A stretch of DNA of 64,000 nt. It comes from Sphingomonas hominis. Lineage in GTDB: Bacteria > Pseudomonadota > Alphaproteobacteria > Sphingomonadales > Sphingomonadaceae. Each line of letters opens with the position of its first letter. Position 1 is the first letter of the stretch. The DNA is taken from assembly GCF_013328205.1 (NCBI RefSeq), contig NZ_JABULH010000005.1, forward strand, positions 248,001 through 312,000. Reading direction: 5' to 3'. The notes under the pieces were generated by a model, which was given only the letters and a program-made list of their open reading frames with translations, searched no databases and was not told the DNA's origin. Shown here piece by piece: positions 19,781-28,252 of the stretch. Made by a program: the position numbers and the translations under genes.

Positions 19781-20276
19781 TCCGATCAGCCGTAACGCGG
19801 TGCGTCACGGCCACGCTGTCCTACAGCCCGGCGCTACGCTACGCGCCGGGCGCGACGCACCCGCCCGGCTCTTTACCATCGTTCGTTCCACGCACCCGCC
19901 GCCTCGTCCCGCGCGCGTGGCATCAGCGGCGACGTATAAAGAGCGCGGTCTGCAACTACGCATCGTCCGTTCGTTCGCCTGAACCTCTGCCTGAGCGACC
20001 AAGCGCGGAAATCCACCACGTAGATGCCGCAAGACCAACCGCTCCCCAAACTTCGTCATCCCGGGCTCGACCCGGGATCCCGCTTCTCCACCCCGCCGCC
20101 AGAGAAGCGAAACGCCGGGTCAACGGTGTCATCACCCGCGCCTCAGATTGGTTCACGCAAGCGCCCAACGCCACGTGTTGGCGTGACCTTAGCGTGACCT
20201 TAGCGTGACCTTCCGATCCTGCGACCGGCGCAACGGCACCGCGTTGGTGTGACCTTCGCGTGACCTTCCGCGCGGG
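19781..20276. repeat. Repeat-rich gap between convergent pheT and dnaN
   Basis: No credible gene in 496 bases. At 20055-20097 it holds a REP-like unit (GTCATCCCGGGCTCGACCC with arms CCCGGG/CCCGGG). At 20181-20270 there are five copies of the 10-mer GCGTGACCTT (one as GTGTGACCTT), arranged as two related blocks, each linked to a CAACGCCACG/CAACGGCACC-type segment. On the minus strand these lie just 3' of dnaN and could form its transcript end. Confidence 0.75.
20055..20097. repeat. REP-like inverted repeat, pheT/dnaN gap
   Basis: Second copy of the GTCATCCCGGGCTCGACCC module followed by GGGATCCCGCTTCT, nearly identical to the left half of the 11709 copy. Here the right-hand GGTGAC half is missing. 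Located between convergent genes. Confidence 0.7.
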
Positions 20277-21377
20277 TCAGACCCGCATCGGCATCAGCAC
20301 GTAGAGCGCGGGCGACTTGTCGTTCTCGCGGATCAGCGTCGGCGCGGCCGCGTCGGCCAGGTGCACCTCGACCAAATCGCTGTCGATCTGTCCCAGGATG
20401 TCGAGCAGGTAGCGGCTGTTGAAGCCGATCTCGAATGGTGCGGAGGTATAGTCGCCGGGTACTTCCTCCGCCGCAGTCCCGTTCTCCGGGCTGGTCACCG
20501 ACAAGGTGATGCGGTCGCGATCGAGCCCCATCTTCACCGCGCGCGTCTTTTCGGTCGCGATCGTCGAGACACGGTCGACGCCCTCCATGAAGCTCTTGGG
20601 ATCGAGCTTCAGGATCTTGTCGTTCGCGGTCGGGATCACGCGGCTGTAATCGGGAAAGGTGCCGTCGATCAGCTTCGACGTCAGGATCGCGCTGCCTAGA
20701 TCAAAGCGGATCTTGGTCGACGACAGCGACACGCCGACCGAGCCGTCGACCTCGTCGAGCAGCTTGCGCAGCTCGGCGATGCATTTGCGCGGCACGATCA
20801 CGTCGGGCATCCCGTCCGACCCTTCCGGCTTCGCGACCGTCACGCGTGCCAGCCGGTGGCCGTCGGTCGCTGCGGCCTTCAGCACGTCGTCGGACAGATG
20901 CAGGAAGATGCCGTTCAGGTAATAGCGCGTTTCTTCGGTCGAGATCGCGAAGCGCGTCTTGTCGATGATCTGCTTCAGCGTCTCGGCCGGCAGCTCGAAG
21001 CTCGTCGGCAGCTCGCCCTCGGCGATGACCGGGAAGTCGTCACGCGGCAGCGTGCCCAGGCTGAACCGCGCGCGCCCCGCGACGATCGCCATGCGCCCGT
21101 CCGCCGCCGACAGCGACACCTGCGCGCCCTCGGGCAGCTTGCGCGCGATGTCGAACAACGTGTGCGCCGACACGGTGATCGCACCGGGCTGGTCGACCGC
21201 CGCCGCGACGCTCTCGTTGATTTGCAGGTCGAGATCGGTCGCCATCAGCCTGAGCGAGCCCTCAACCGCCTCGATCAGCACGTTGGACAGGATCGGGATG
21301 GTGTTGCGCCGTTCCACCACCGATTGCACGTGGCTCAGCCCCTTGAGGAGCGTTGCGCGTTCGATCGTCGCCTTCAT
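20277..21377 (-). CDS. dnaN: DNA polymerase III beta subunit (sliding clamp)
   Basis: Ring-shaped processivity clamp of the replicative polymerase. 366 aa, the normal length, starting MKATIERATLLKGLSHVQSV and ending with the family-typical YVLMPMRV. Three clamp domains are covered: EERRNTIPILSNVLIEA-type domain I, FAISTEETRYYLNGIFLH of domain II, and FNSRYLLDIL of domain III. It stands apart from dnaA and recF, which are absent here. Confidence 0.98.
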   Translation of the reverse strand: MKATIERATLLKGLSHVQSVVERRNTIPILSNVLIEAVEGSLRLMATDLDLQINESVAAAVDQPGAITVSAHTLFDIARKLPEGAQVSLSAADGRMAIVAGRARFSLGTLPRDDFPVIAEGELPTSFELPAETLKQIIDKTRFAISTEETRYYLNGIFLHLSDDVLKAAATDGHRLARVTVAKPEGSDGMPDVIVPRKCIAELRKLLDEVDGSVGVSLSSTKIRFDLGSAILTSKLIDGTFPDYSRVIPTANDKILKLDPKSFMEGVDRVSTIATEKTRAVKMGLDRDRITLSVTSPENGTAAEEVPGDYTSAPFEIGFNSRYLLDILGQIDSDLVEVHLADAAAPTLIRENDKSPALYVLMPMRV

Positions 21378-21444
21378 CGAAATTCCCCCGGCCCGCAGGT
21401 CTTTACCAGGGGCGATATGGCCAATGTTTCCTAGCCAAAAGAAA

Positions 21445-21470
21445 ACGGCCGGAGCAAGCGCCCCGGCCGT
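21445..21470 (-). terminator. Rho-independent terminator after the beta-barrel gene
   Basis: Stem ACGGCCGG (21445-21452) / CCGGCCGT (21463-21470) with a 10-base loop. On the minus strand it is followed by TTTTCTTTT and lies 52 bases after the stop at 21522; A/T tracts on both sides extend the stem. Confidence 0.85.
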
Positions 21471-21521
21471 CTTTCTTGTGCGCTTACCCTGTGGAAAGCG
21501 TTAATCCCGCGCGAAATCGCG

Positions 21522-22139
21522 TCAGAAGCGGATGCCGATGCCACCGAGCAACTGATGACGGTCGAGATCGATGTCGAAACCGTCGACCTCGCTGTAGTGC
21601 GAGTAACGATACTCACCCTTCACATAGGCGGTCGGGGTGATGTTGTATTCGAGACCCGCACCGACGCGGAAACCATCGAGGTTGGTGTGGTCGCGGAACT
21701 CGGTGTTGCCCGCGGTGTAGCGCGATTCCACCCGTGCGTTGGTGTAGCCCCCCTTGGCGTAGATCATCGCCAGCGGCGAGATGACGTAGCCCACGCGGCC
21801 ACCGAGGAAGATGTCGCGGCCGGCGTTGACCGAGAAACGGTCGCCCGGTGCGAAGGCATTGTAGCTGCGCGCGCGCGACGTCGAATCGGTTAGCTCGGCC
21901 TCGGCACCCAGCACCACGCCGCCTGCCTGCACGTCATAACCGATCGCGCCGCCGTACAGGAAACCATCGCGCCCTTCCGAATCGCCGTCGCCGCCGTCCT
22001 GGAGGTTGTCGTAACCGGCGAGCGCCTCGACACGCGGCCCGGTGAACGGCGCGGCGGCAGCGGGGCCGGTCTGCGCGGCGGCGGGAAGCGCGGCGATGCC
22101 GGCGGCGAGGGCAGTGGTAGCGAGAACGAGCGTACGCAT
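21522..22139 (-). CDS. Outer-membrane beta-barrel protein
   Basis: 205-aa outer-membrane protein of the OmpA-like/porin beta-barrel superfamily. The ATG at 22139 has GGAG 6-7 bases upstream; a much longer open frame extends to 23060 but is antisense to the histidine phosphatase. Signal peptide residues 1-23 (ending ALPAAAQ). The mature protein is made of alternating strands (GYVISPLAMIYAKGGYTNA, LEYNITPTAYVKGEYRYSHY) and ends in the C-terminal aromatic signature GGIGIRF recognised by the Bam machinery. Related small surface proteins are immunogenic or structural in alphaproteobacteria; the specific role is unknown. Confidence 0.88.
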   Translation of the reverse strand: MRTLVLATTALAAGIAALPAAAQTGPAAAAPFTGPRVEALAGYDNLQDGGDGDSEGRDGFLYGGAIGYDVQAGGVVLGAEAELTDSTSRARSYNAFAPGDRFSVNAGRDIFLGGRVGYVISPLAMIYAKGGYTNARVESRYTAGNTEFRDHTNLDGFRVGAGLEYNITPTAYVKGEYRYSHYSEVDGFDIDLDRHQLLGGIGIRF

Positions 22140-22158
22140 GGGAAACTCCGTATCGTGG

Positions 22159-22176
22159 CACCCCTCAACTGGGGTG
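22159..22176 (-). promoter_or_regulatory. 5' UTR hairpin of the beta-barrel mRNA
   Basis: CACCCC (22159-22164) and GGGGTG (22171-22176) form a 6-bp stem with a 6-base loop, 20 bases before the start codon and just upstream of the Shine-Dalgarno. It may stabilise the mRNA or modulate translation, as is common for abundant outer-membrane proteins. Confidence 0.45.
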
Positions 22177-22274
22177 GGATGCGGGAAATAGTCAGCGGCG
22201 CTGCCGGTTGCATGAACCTCAGCTAAACAGCTTTTCGCGTTGCTTTCGCGCCACACCCGGTTGACACCGCGGGC

Positions 22275-22922
22275 ATGGAAACAGGGTTCGACTTCACGAA
22301 GCGGCAGGGCCGCGACTTCGTGGCGCGGCACGGCGAAACGGTGTTCAACGCCGCGCGGCGGTTGCAGGGCGACCACCCGCACACGCCGCTGACGCGCGCG
22401 GGCTTCGCGCAAGCCGACGAGATGGGGCGGGCGCTGCGCGAACTGCTGGGGGTGCGTCCACCGCTGACCTTGTGGTCCTCCTCCGCCGGGCGCGCGTTGC
22501 AGACATTGGCGATCGTCGCCGAGCATCTCGAACTCGACTGGCACCAGGCGCGTACTGACGACCGATTGGTCGAGATCGACATGGGTAGCTGGGGCGGGCG
22601 CTATTATGCCGACGTCGTTGCGGAGGTGGGTCCGGTGATCGACGCGGGTGGCCTGTTGCGCTGCGCACCCGACGGCGAGCGGTACGAGGCGATCGCCGAG
22701 CGGGTCGGCGGCTGGCTGGCGGACACGAACGACGATCCCGGCGACCGGCTGGTCATCATGCACGGCATCTCCAGCCGCGTGCTGCGGGGGGTCGCGACCG
22801 GTGCGCCGGTGGGCGCGTGCGGCGCGCCTGTGCTGCCCGGCGATCCGCAAGGCAGCGTGTCGATGATCGCGGGCGGGGTCGAGACGCTGGTTCATCGCGG
22901 CACCGGACACGCGCCGGCTTGA
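22275..22922 (+). CDS. Histidine phosphatase family protein
   Basis: 215-aa member of the phosphoglycerate mutase-like (histidine phosphatase) superfamily. The catalytic motif is ARHGETVFNAARRLQG (residues 17-32) with the phospho-acceptor His19, and the second catalytic His lies in VIMHGISSRVL near residue 163. The conserved Arg-Ala-Leu-Gln-Thr block (SSAGRALQT) is near 75-83. Substrate cannot be assigned. The stop overlaps the next gene as TTGA. Confidence 0.88.
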   Translation: METGFDFTKRQGRDFVARHGETVFNAARRLQGDHPHTPLTRAGFAQADEMGRALRELLGVRPPLTLWSSSAGRALQTLAIVAEHLELDWHQARTDDRLVEIDMGSWGGRYYADVVAEVGPVIDAGGLLRCAPDGERYEAIAERVGGWLADTNDDPGDRLVIMHGISSRVLRGVATGAPVGACGAPVLPGDPQGSVSMIAGGVETLVHRGTGHAPA

Positions 22923-23398
22923 GCGGTGGCGTGATCTGGCTCGCCGCGGCGCTGCTGGCGGGGGAGCGCGAGGCGGTCGGAGTGTGGGAACGCTGGGGTG
23001 CGATCCGCGACGCCGGGCCACCGCGGCGCTGCTTCGCGTTGGCGCAGCCGGCGACGGCAAGCGGCGGCACCGATCGGCGTGGCGGCTTCGCGAGCGTGGC
23101 AGCGCGGGTCGACGGCACGCGGCGGCAAGCGGTATTCGTGCGTTTCTCGACGGCGCGGCAGCCGGGCACGCCCATCACGCTGGTGATCGGCGAGCGGCGT
23201 TTCGGCTTGCGCGGCGACACGCGCGGTGCGCGCGCGCCCGATGCCGCGACCGACCGCGCGATTGTCGCCGCGATGCGCGGCGGGCGCAGCATGAGCGTGT
23301 CGGGGATCGCCGCCGGCGGGCGCCCTTTCGCCGACACCTACGCGCTGAACGGCGCGGCAACCGCGATCGACGCGGCGAGCCTGGCCTGCGCGCGCTGA
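22919..23398 (+). CDS. Invasion-associated locus B-like secreted protein
   Basis: About 159 aa from a TTG at 22919 that overlaps the preceding stop; a GTG at 22931 (GVIWLAAALLAGE) is an alternative. The N-terminus could be a short signal sequence. The body matches the IalB-like pattern of sphingomonads: WERWGAIRDAGPPRRCFALAQP, FVRFSTARQPGTPITLVIGERRF, then AIVAAMRGGRSMSVSGIAAGG and a C-terminal DAASLACAR. The two cysteines (in CFALAQ and LACAR) could form a disulfide. The name is historical; no invasion role is implied. Confidence 0.68.
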   Translation: MSGGVIWLAAALLAGEREAVGVWERWGAIRDAGPPRRCFALAQPATASGGTDRRGGFASVAARVDGTRRQAVFVRFSTARQPGTPITLVIGERRFGLRGDTRGARAPDAATDRAIVAAMRGGRSMSVSGIAAGGRPFADTYALNGAATAIDAASLACAR

Positions 23399-23414
23399 CG
23401 GCGGTTGCTGGCTG

Positions 23415-23591
23415 GCGAAGTGGAGGAAGTGGAGGCTCGCAGAGGTGTTTGCAGCGAGGTGACAGGTGTGGCGTACTCGCTCGGTCACGTGGCTGGAGCG
23501 AGTGTCAGGCGTGATCGGATGAGTGCGCGCGCGGCGCTTCGCATGATGCGAGGCACACGATTGCAGAAATGCGAAGTGGAGGAAGTGGAGG
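23415..23591. repeat. Pair of perfect 21-bp purine-rich direct repeats
   Basis: Identical 21-mers at 23415-23435 and 23571-23591, built from two GAAGTGGAG-like units each, lie 156 bp apart in non-coding DNA. Read on the minus strand in one frame they encode Leu-His-Phe-Leu-His-Phe, which yields spurious ORFs. Confidence 0.85.
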
Positions 23592-23815
23592 TTCACGAAC
23601 GCTTTCTCCTGCACGGCGCGGTGGCCCAAGGTGCAGCACGGTGCGTGACCGCGGGCGTGTAGGACAGCGGTGGTCCATGCTGGCGATGCGGCGAGCCGTG
23701 GCGGCTACGCGCAGCTTTGTAGCAACCGGCGGCGGCTTGGCGCGTTCAATCGCCATGACCGGACGGAGACGGCCTGCCGTCGCCGCCACGACCCCTTTTT
23801 CCAGTTGCGTGTGCC

Positions 23816-24076
23816 ATGACCGAGCCGATGCGGGACGACCGTCCCGTTCACCATGATTTCCGTTTGCAGGAGCGTGATGGCGGGGCCACCGCTTCGCTGC
23901 CGAGCACGGCGGCACGTGTGGAGCCGTTCGTCGCAGTGCGCGACGCGTTGCGTGCCGCGTGGTCACCGCCGCGCGACACCTTCGTGACCGAGGACCTGCC
24001 AATGCTGCTGACGCGGTTGAACCTGGTCGCGCCTCGTGATGACCGGGAACGGGCAAGAGACGCGGACGATCGCTGA
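23816..24076 (+). CDS. Possible small hypothetical protein
   Basis: 86 codons starting MTEPMRDDRPVHHDF, with a protein-like middle (FVAVRDALRAAWSPPRDTF, then LPMLLTRLNLV). There is no clear ribosome-binding site and no recognised domain, and the surrounding kilobase looks non-coding. It could be a chance open frame. Confidence 0.25.
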   Translation: MTEPMRDDRPVHHDFRLQERDGGATASLPSTAARVEPFVAVRDALRAAWSPPRDTFVTEDLPMLLTRLNLVAPRDDRERARDADDR

Positions 24077-24321
24077 GGTCGGCCGAGGATCGTGGCGATG
24101 ATGGCGGTGGACGAACGTCGAGGGCGGCGCGTTTCGGTGAGGCGGTACGACCACTCCGCCACCGGTCAGGTTAGCGTTGACCGTGTGTCATAGGCCAGTG
24201 CCGTAGCCGACGCCTTGCCTTCTAGCGGATCCTCGCCTTTTCCTTAGAGCGCGCCACGCGGTGAACTCGCGTCTCGGGCGTTGCGCGCCTTAAAGATCAC
24301 GAACCAAAAGTTCTGCCGATG

Positions 24322-24445
24322 TTATCCACGGCTCTCGAACAAATCGCCGTCGCGCAACGGCGATCCAAACTGCGTTCGTGTCTGAGACGATCAATTCGCC
24401 GGTGCGGCGAACCGCTCTCCTCCCTGTGGGCAAAGCTGTGGATAA
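24322..24445. promoter_or_regulatory. DnaA-box-like sites (candidate binding region)
   Basis: TTATCCACG at 24322-24330 differs from the consensus DnaA box TTATCCACA by one base, and TGTGGATAA at 24437-24445 is a perfect box in the opposite orientation. A CTGTGGGCA lies at 24424. They sit at the right edge of the gene-poor stretch, just 3' of gpsA. Two boxes are too few to call an origin. Confidence 0.35.
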
Positions 24446-24486
24446 GCTCCGTACTCGGCTTGGCATCACGCTCGACTGGCTCTCCC

Positions 24487-25467
24487 TCACGCCTCCGTGC
24501 GGAGCGGGCGGGAGAGGAGGCGGTCGATCGTTGCGGTCACGGGCGCGCCTTCGAGCAGGGCGCAGACCGCCTCGGTGATCGGCATGTCGACGCTCGCCTG
24601 CGCGGCGGCTTCGCGCAGGACGGGTGCGGTGTGCGCGCCCTCGGCCACGGTGCGGCGGTTCTCCAGCAGCGCGGCCGCGGGCGTCCCCGCGCCGATGCCG
24701 CGGCCGAGCGAGAAGTTGCGCGAGCTGGTCGAGGAAGAGGTCAGCACCAGGTCACCGAGCCCCGACAGGCCGGCGAGCGTCTCGGCGCGTGCACCGCGCG
24801 CGAGGCCGAAGCGCGTCATCTCGGCAAAGCCGCGCGCGATCAGCGCGGCGCGTGCATTCTGCCCCAGCCCCGCGCCGTCGACCACGCCGCAGGCGATCGC
24901 GAGCACGTTCTTCACCGCGCCGCCGATCTCCGCGCCGATCACGTCGGTCGAGGCGTAGGGGCGAAAGGTGGGTTGCGCGACCAAGGCGGCGAGGTCGGCG
25001 GCGAGGTCCGCGTCTTCCGCCGCCAGCGTGACCGCGGTGGGAAGGCCGGCGGCGACCTCGTGCGCGAAGGTCGGGCCGGAGAGAACGGCGATCGGCGCGC
25101 CGGGCACCGCCTGCCGCGCGACCTCGTGCAAGGGGAGCAGCGTGCCCGCCTCGATCCCCTTGGAGCACAGGATCAGCGGCGCGGTGTGATCGCGCAGGTG
25201 GCCCAGCACCGCGCGCATGTGCTGCGCCGGGGTCACGATAAGGATCGCACGCGCGTCGGCGAGCGCGGACCAGTCCTGCGTCGCCTCGATCGCCCGCGAC
25301 AGCTCGATGCCGGGAAGAAAAGCAGCGTTCTCGCGGATGTCGTTGATGCCGGCAACGACGTCGGCCTCGCGCGCCCACAGCCGGACGGCGTGGCCCGCAC
25401 CGGCCGCGACCTGCGCCAGCGCGGTTCCCCAGGCGCCGCCGCCGACGACACCGATCGGCGCGCTCAC
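24487..25467 (-). CDS. gpsA: Glycerol-3-phosphate dehydrogenase [NAD(P)+]
   Basis: Reduces dihydroxyacetone phosphate to sn-glycerol 3-phosphate for phospholipid synthesis. The GTG at 25467 overlaps the tsaD stop (GTGA) and gives 326 aa; the longer open frame to 25611 is inside tsaD. The NAD motif [20 protein letters not shown] begins at residue 6. The catalytic Lys is in [15 protein letters not shown], near residue 185, and [11 protein letters not shown], near residue 135, is the substrate-side motif. Confidence 0.96.
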   Translation of the reverse strand: MSAPIGVVGGGAWGTALAQVAAGAGHAVRLWAREADVVAGINDIRENAAFLPGIELSRAIEATQDWSALADARAILIVTPAQHMRAVLGHLRDHTAPLILCSKGIEAGTLLPLHEVARQAVPGAPIAVLSGPTFAHEVAAGLPTAVTLAAEDADLAADLAALVAQPTFRPYASTDVIGAEIGGAVKNVLAIACGVVDGAGLGQNARAALIARGFAEMTRFGLARGARAETLAGLSGLGDLVLTSSSTSSRNFSLGRGIGAGTPAAALLENRRTVAEGAHTAPVLREAAAQASVDMPITEAVCALLEGAPVTATIDRLLSRPLRTEA

Positions 25468-26498
25468 GCCTTCACCCCCGCGCCGCGCACGGCTTCGGCG
25501 TGTGGGTCGAGTGGCCAGCGCGGACGAGCCGGCACGTCGAGCGGGTCGGTGAGCCCGGCGGCGAAGCGCTCCGCCCCCGCCCAGGCGATCATCGCGGCAT
25601 TGTCGGTGCACAGCCAGAGCGGCGGCGCGACGAAGCGCAGATCGTGCTCGGCGGCGAGCGCCTGGAGCGCGGCGCGGATCGCGCCGTTGGCGGCGACCCC
25701 GCCGGCGACGACCAGCGCAGTGACCGGGCCGGCGCGATCCAATGCGCGGCGGGTGCGGTCGAGCAGGCAGTCGACCACCGCGGCCTGGAACGAGGCGGCG
25801 AGGTCGACGGCCGCGTGATCGTTGGCCGCGCGCGCGACCGCGGCTTTCAGGCCGGCGAAGGAAAAATGCGGCTCAGGCGAGCGCAGCAGCGGGCGCGGCA
25901 GCGGCACCGCGCGGGGATCGCCTTCGCGTGCGGCACGCTCGACCGCGGGGCCGCCGGGGAAGCCGAGCCCCAGGATTTTGGCCGTCTTGTCGAACGCCTC
26001 GCCCGCGGCGTCGTCGATCGTGGTGGCGAGCCGGCGATAGCGCGCCACGCCCTCGACCAGCAGCAACTGGCAATGCCCGCCCGAGACGAGCAGCAGCAGG
26101 TACGGGAAGTCGAGGTCAGGGTCGGACAGCCGCGGGCTGAGCGCGTGGCCCTCCAGATGGTTGACCGCGACCAGCGGCTTGCCGGCCGCGTGCGCCAGCG
26201 CCTTGCCAGTGACGAGCCCGACCATCACCCCGCCGATCAGCCCTGGGCCCGCAGTCGCGGCAACTGCGTCGACGTCATTGAGCGTTACGCCCGCATCGGA
26301 GAGGGCGGCGGCGACCAGCGGCTCCAGCGCCTCGACGTGTGCACGCGCCGCGATCTCGGGCACCACGCCGCCATAGGGTGCGTGCGCCGCCTCCTGGCCG
26401 AGCAGGCGATGCGCCAGCACCTGCCGGTCGCCGGTGACCAGCGCAGCGGCGGTTTCGTCGCAGGAGGATTCAAGGCCGAGGATGAGCATAAGCGTCAT
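25464..26498 (-). CDS. tsaD: tRNA N6-adenosine threonylcarbamoyltransferase
   Basis: Transfers the threonylcarbamoyl group to A37 of ANN-decoding tRNAs (t6A), with TsaB/TsaE. The ATG at 26498 ([16 protein letters not shown]) gives 344 aa; an ATG at 26489 three codons later is equally possible. The open frame extends to 26633 without family similarity. The metal-binding motif [11 protein letters not shown] (two His) is near residue 113, and [17 protein letters not shown] follows near 132-148. Co-transcribed with gpsA; neither TsaB nor TsaE is in the window. Confidence 0.96.
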   Translation of the reverse strand: MTLMLILGLESSCDETAAALVTGDRQVLAHRLLGQEAAHAPYGGVVPEIAARAHVEALEPLVAAALSDAGVTLNDVDAVAATAGPGLIGGVMVGLVTGKALAHAAGKPLVAVNHLEGHALSPRLSDPDLDFPYLLLLVSGGHCQLLLVEGVARYRRLATTIDDAAGEAFDKTAKILGLGFPGGPAVERAAREGDPRAVPLPRPLLRSPEPHFSFAGLKAAVARAANDHAAVDLAASFQAAVVDCLLDRTRRALDRAGPVTALVVAGGVAANGAIRAALQALAAEHDLRFVAPPLWLCTDNAAMIAWAGAERFAAGLTDPLDVPARPRWPLDPHAEAVRGAGVKA

Positions 26499-26596
26499 GT
26501 AGGGGATCGCGGTGCGGGGGGGAATGGCGTGGAACCCGTGCACGGCGCGATCGATTGGCGGTGAATAAATTGGCGGCGAACAAGAGGATCGAAGCG

Positions 26597-27283
26597 ATGC
26601 GTGCTCGCCAACTGCGATACTGTTTGGTGCCATTCGTACTGGCGTCCACGCCGGCTGTGGCGCAGCTGCCGTCGAACAGCCTGCCGGCGTACATCACCGA
26701 CCAGCGCGTGTTGGTCGGGCATTTCCGCTACAAGGAAAGCGAGGGCGGGCTGACGATCGACGTGCGGCTGGGCGCGGACCACCGCGCCTCGTACCGCATC
26801 ACCGAAGGGCCGGAGGCGTGCGACTTCATCGTCGCCGAGGGTGTGTGGACCTACGAGGCGGGGACGATCCACATCCACAACCAGCCCGGACCGGTGCGGC
26901 TCGATCCTGTCGGCGCACCGGTGCGCGATCCCGCAGTGGCGCTGTCGGTGACGGTGCGCTTGCCCGATGGCGCCCCGGCACAAGGGCTGGGCGTGACGTG
27001 GAAGGACGCGGGCGGCTTGTACGCGATGGCGGACGGACGCCACGTCGTGTCGGCGAACGAGACGCTCGGCGCGCGCGAGGTCTATTTGCTGCGGCTGGCC
27101 GATCGGAAGGTGTTGCAGACGATCGCGGTGAGGCCGGGCGGCCCCAACAGCTTTCGCTTCACCTATCACCCGAGCGACCAGGAACCGTTCGACATTCCGG
27201 CGATCGCACTCGACCCCGAGGCGCAGGTGCTGGAGGTGGAGGTCGGGACCTCCTATGTCCGACTGTCGCGCGTGCCCGACTGA
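26597..27283 (+). CDS. Secreted protein of unknown function
   Basis: The ATG at 26597 with AAGAGG around 26582 gives 228 aa starting [16 protein letters not shown] and a signal peptide cut after ASTPAVAQ (about residue 23). An in-frame ATG at 26555 is less likely. The mature protein is rich in beta-type segments ([41 protein letters not shown]), with no domain I can name. It sits alone between divergent tsaD and hemC, 54 bases before hemC. Confidence 0.75.
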   Translation: MRARQLRYCLVPFVLASTPAVAQLPSNSLPAYITDQRVLVGHFRYKESEGGLTIDVRLGADHRASYRITEGPEACDFIVAEGVWTYEAGTIHIHNQPGPVRLDPVGAPVRDPAVALSVTVRLPDGAPAQGLGVTWKDAGGLYAMADGRHVVSANETLGAREVYLLRLADRKVLQTIAVRPGGPNSFRFTYHPSDQEPFDIPAIALDPEAQVLEVEVGTSYVRLSRVPD

Positions 27284-27337
27284 GCGTGCGGGCGCGCCGA
27301 ACTTGCGGGCGCGTGGCGGCTCGGCGATAGGCGCGGC

Positions 27338-28252
27338 ATGGCTGACGACATTTTCCGGCTGGGAACCCGCGGATCGCCGCTCGCGCTGGTGCAGGCGGGG
27401 ATGGTGCGCGACGCGTTGATGGCGGCGCACGGCTGGGCGCCTGATGCAGGTGGCGTCGAGATCGTGGTGATCCGCACCACCGGCGACCGCGTGCAGGATC
27501 GCGCGCTGGCCGAGATCGGCGGCAAGGCGTTGTGGACCAAGGAACTCGACCGCGCGCTTCTGGCGGGTGAGGTCGACGCCTGCGTCCACTCGATGAAGGA
27601 CGTGGAGACGATCCGGCCCGAAGCGATCGCGATCGCCGCGATGCTGGAGCGCGCCGACGTGCGCGATCGGTTGATCGGGGCGGACAGCATCGCCGCCTTG
27701 CGCGAGGGCGCGGTGGTCGGGACGAGCAGCCCCAGGCGTGCGGCGCAGCTCGGGCGGTTGCGGCCCGATGTCCAGACAGTGCTGTTCCGCGGCAACGTCG
27801 ACACGCGGCTCGGCAAGCTGGCGGTGGGGGAGGTCGATGCGACCTTGCTGGCGGCGGCGGGGCTGGACCGGCTGGGACGGCACGACACGGGGGTGGCGAT
27901 CGCGTTCGACCAGATGCTGCCCGCGCCGGCGCAGGGGGCAGTCGGGATCGAGACGCTGGCGGATGGACCGGCGCGCGAACTGGTGGCGGCGATCGATCAC
28001 GTCGACACGCACTGCGCGGTGATGGTCGAGCGTGCGCTGCTGGCGGCGCTGGCAGCGGACTGCCACTCGCCGGTCGCGGCGCTGGCGCGGGTCGAGGGCG
28101 ACGGCGTGTTCCTGCGCGCGCAATTGCTGACCGAGCGCGGCGACGAGTCGGTCGAGGGCGAACTGCGCGGCGACGACACGGTTGGTGCGGCGCTGGCGCG
28201 CGACCTGCTGGCGCGCGCACCGGCGGCGGTCAGGCGCTTGTTCGCGGGGTGA
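27338..28252 (+). CDS. hemC: Porphobilinogen deaminase (hydroxymethylbilane synthase)
   Basis: Polymerises four porphobilinogens to hydroxymethylbilane in heme synthesis. 304 aa starting MADDIFRLGTRGSPLALVQAG. Conserved KDVETIRPEAI after the SMKD motif near 85-95, GTSSPRRAAQL near 128-138 and the FRGNVDTRLGKL loop near 149. The dipyrromethane cofactor attaches to the Cys in AADCHSPVAAL, near residue 233. Overlaps hemD by GTGA. Confidence 0.97.
   Translation: MADDIFRLGTRGSPLALVQAGMVRDALMAAHGWAPDAGGVEIVVIRTTGDRVQDRALAEIGGKALWTKELDRALLAGEVDACVHSMKDVETIRPEAIAIAAMLERADVRDRLIGADSIAALREGAVVGTSSPRRAAQLGRLRPDVQTVLFRGNVDTRLGKLAVGEVDATLLAAAGLDRLGRHDTGVAIAFDQMLPAPAQGAVGIETLADGPARELVAAIDHVDTHCAVMVERALLAALAADCHSPVAALARVEGDGVFLRAQLLTERGDESVEGELRGDDTVGAALARDLLARAPAAVRRLFAG

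Larger units (their letters stand above)
23399..24486. other. 1.1 kb stretch without a convincing gene
   Basis: Open frames here lack family features and start sites. The best candidate, 23816-24076 plus (86 codons), is weak. Visible elements are a perfect 21-bp direct repeat (23415-23435 and 23571-23591, purine-rich GAAGTGGAG units) and two DnaA-box-like 9-mers at 24322-24330 and 24437-24445. The + strand is strikingly G-rich over C. I see no tRNA, transposase or rRNA. Confidence 0.6.

Noticed and set aside
21522-23060. 512-codon minus-strand frame joining the beta-barrel protein to sequence under the histidine phosphatase
   Set aside because: Only the last 205 codons carry a signal peptide and strands; the N-terminal part is antisense to a clear plus-strand gene. 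The true start is ATG 22139.
23569-23856. 95-codon Arg/Ser-rich frame in the gene-poor island
   Set aside because: No ribosome-binding site or family feature; the opposite strand is equally open, as expected for high-GC non-coding DNA.
24319-25818. 499-codon plus-strand frame opposite gpsA and tsaD
   Set aside because: Low-complexity antisense shadow; gpsA and tsaD have complete catalytic motifs on the minus strand.
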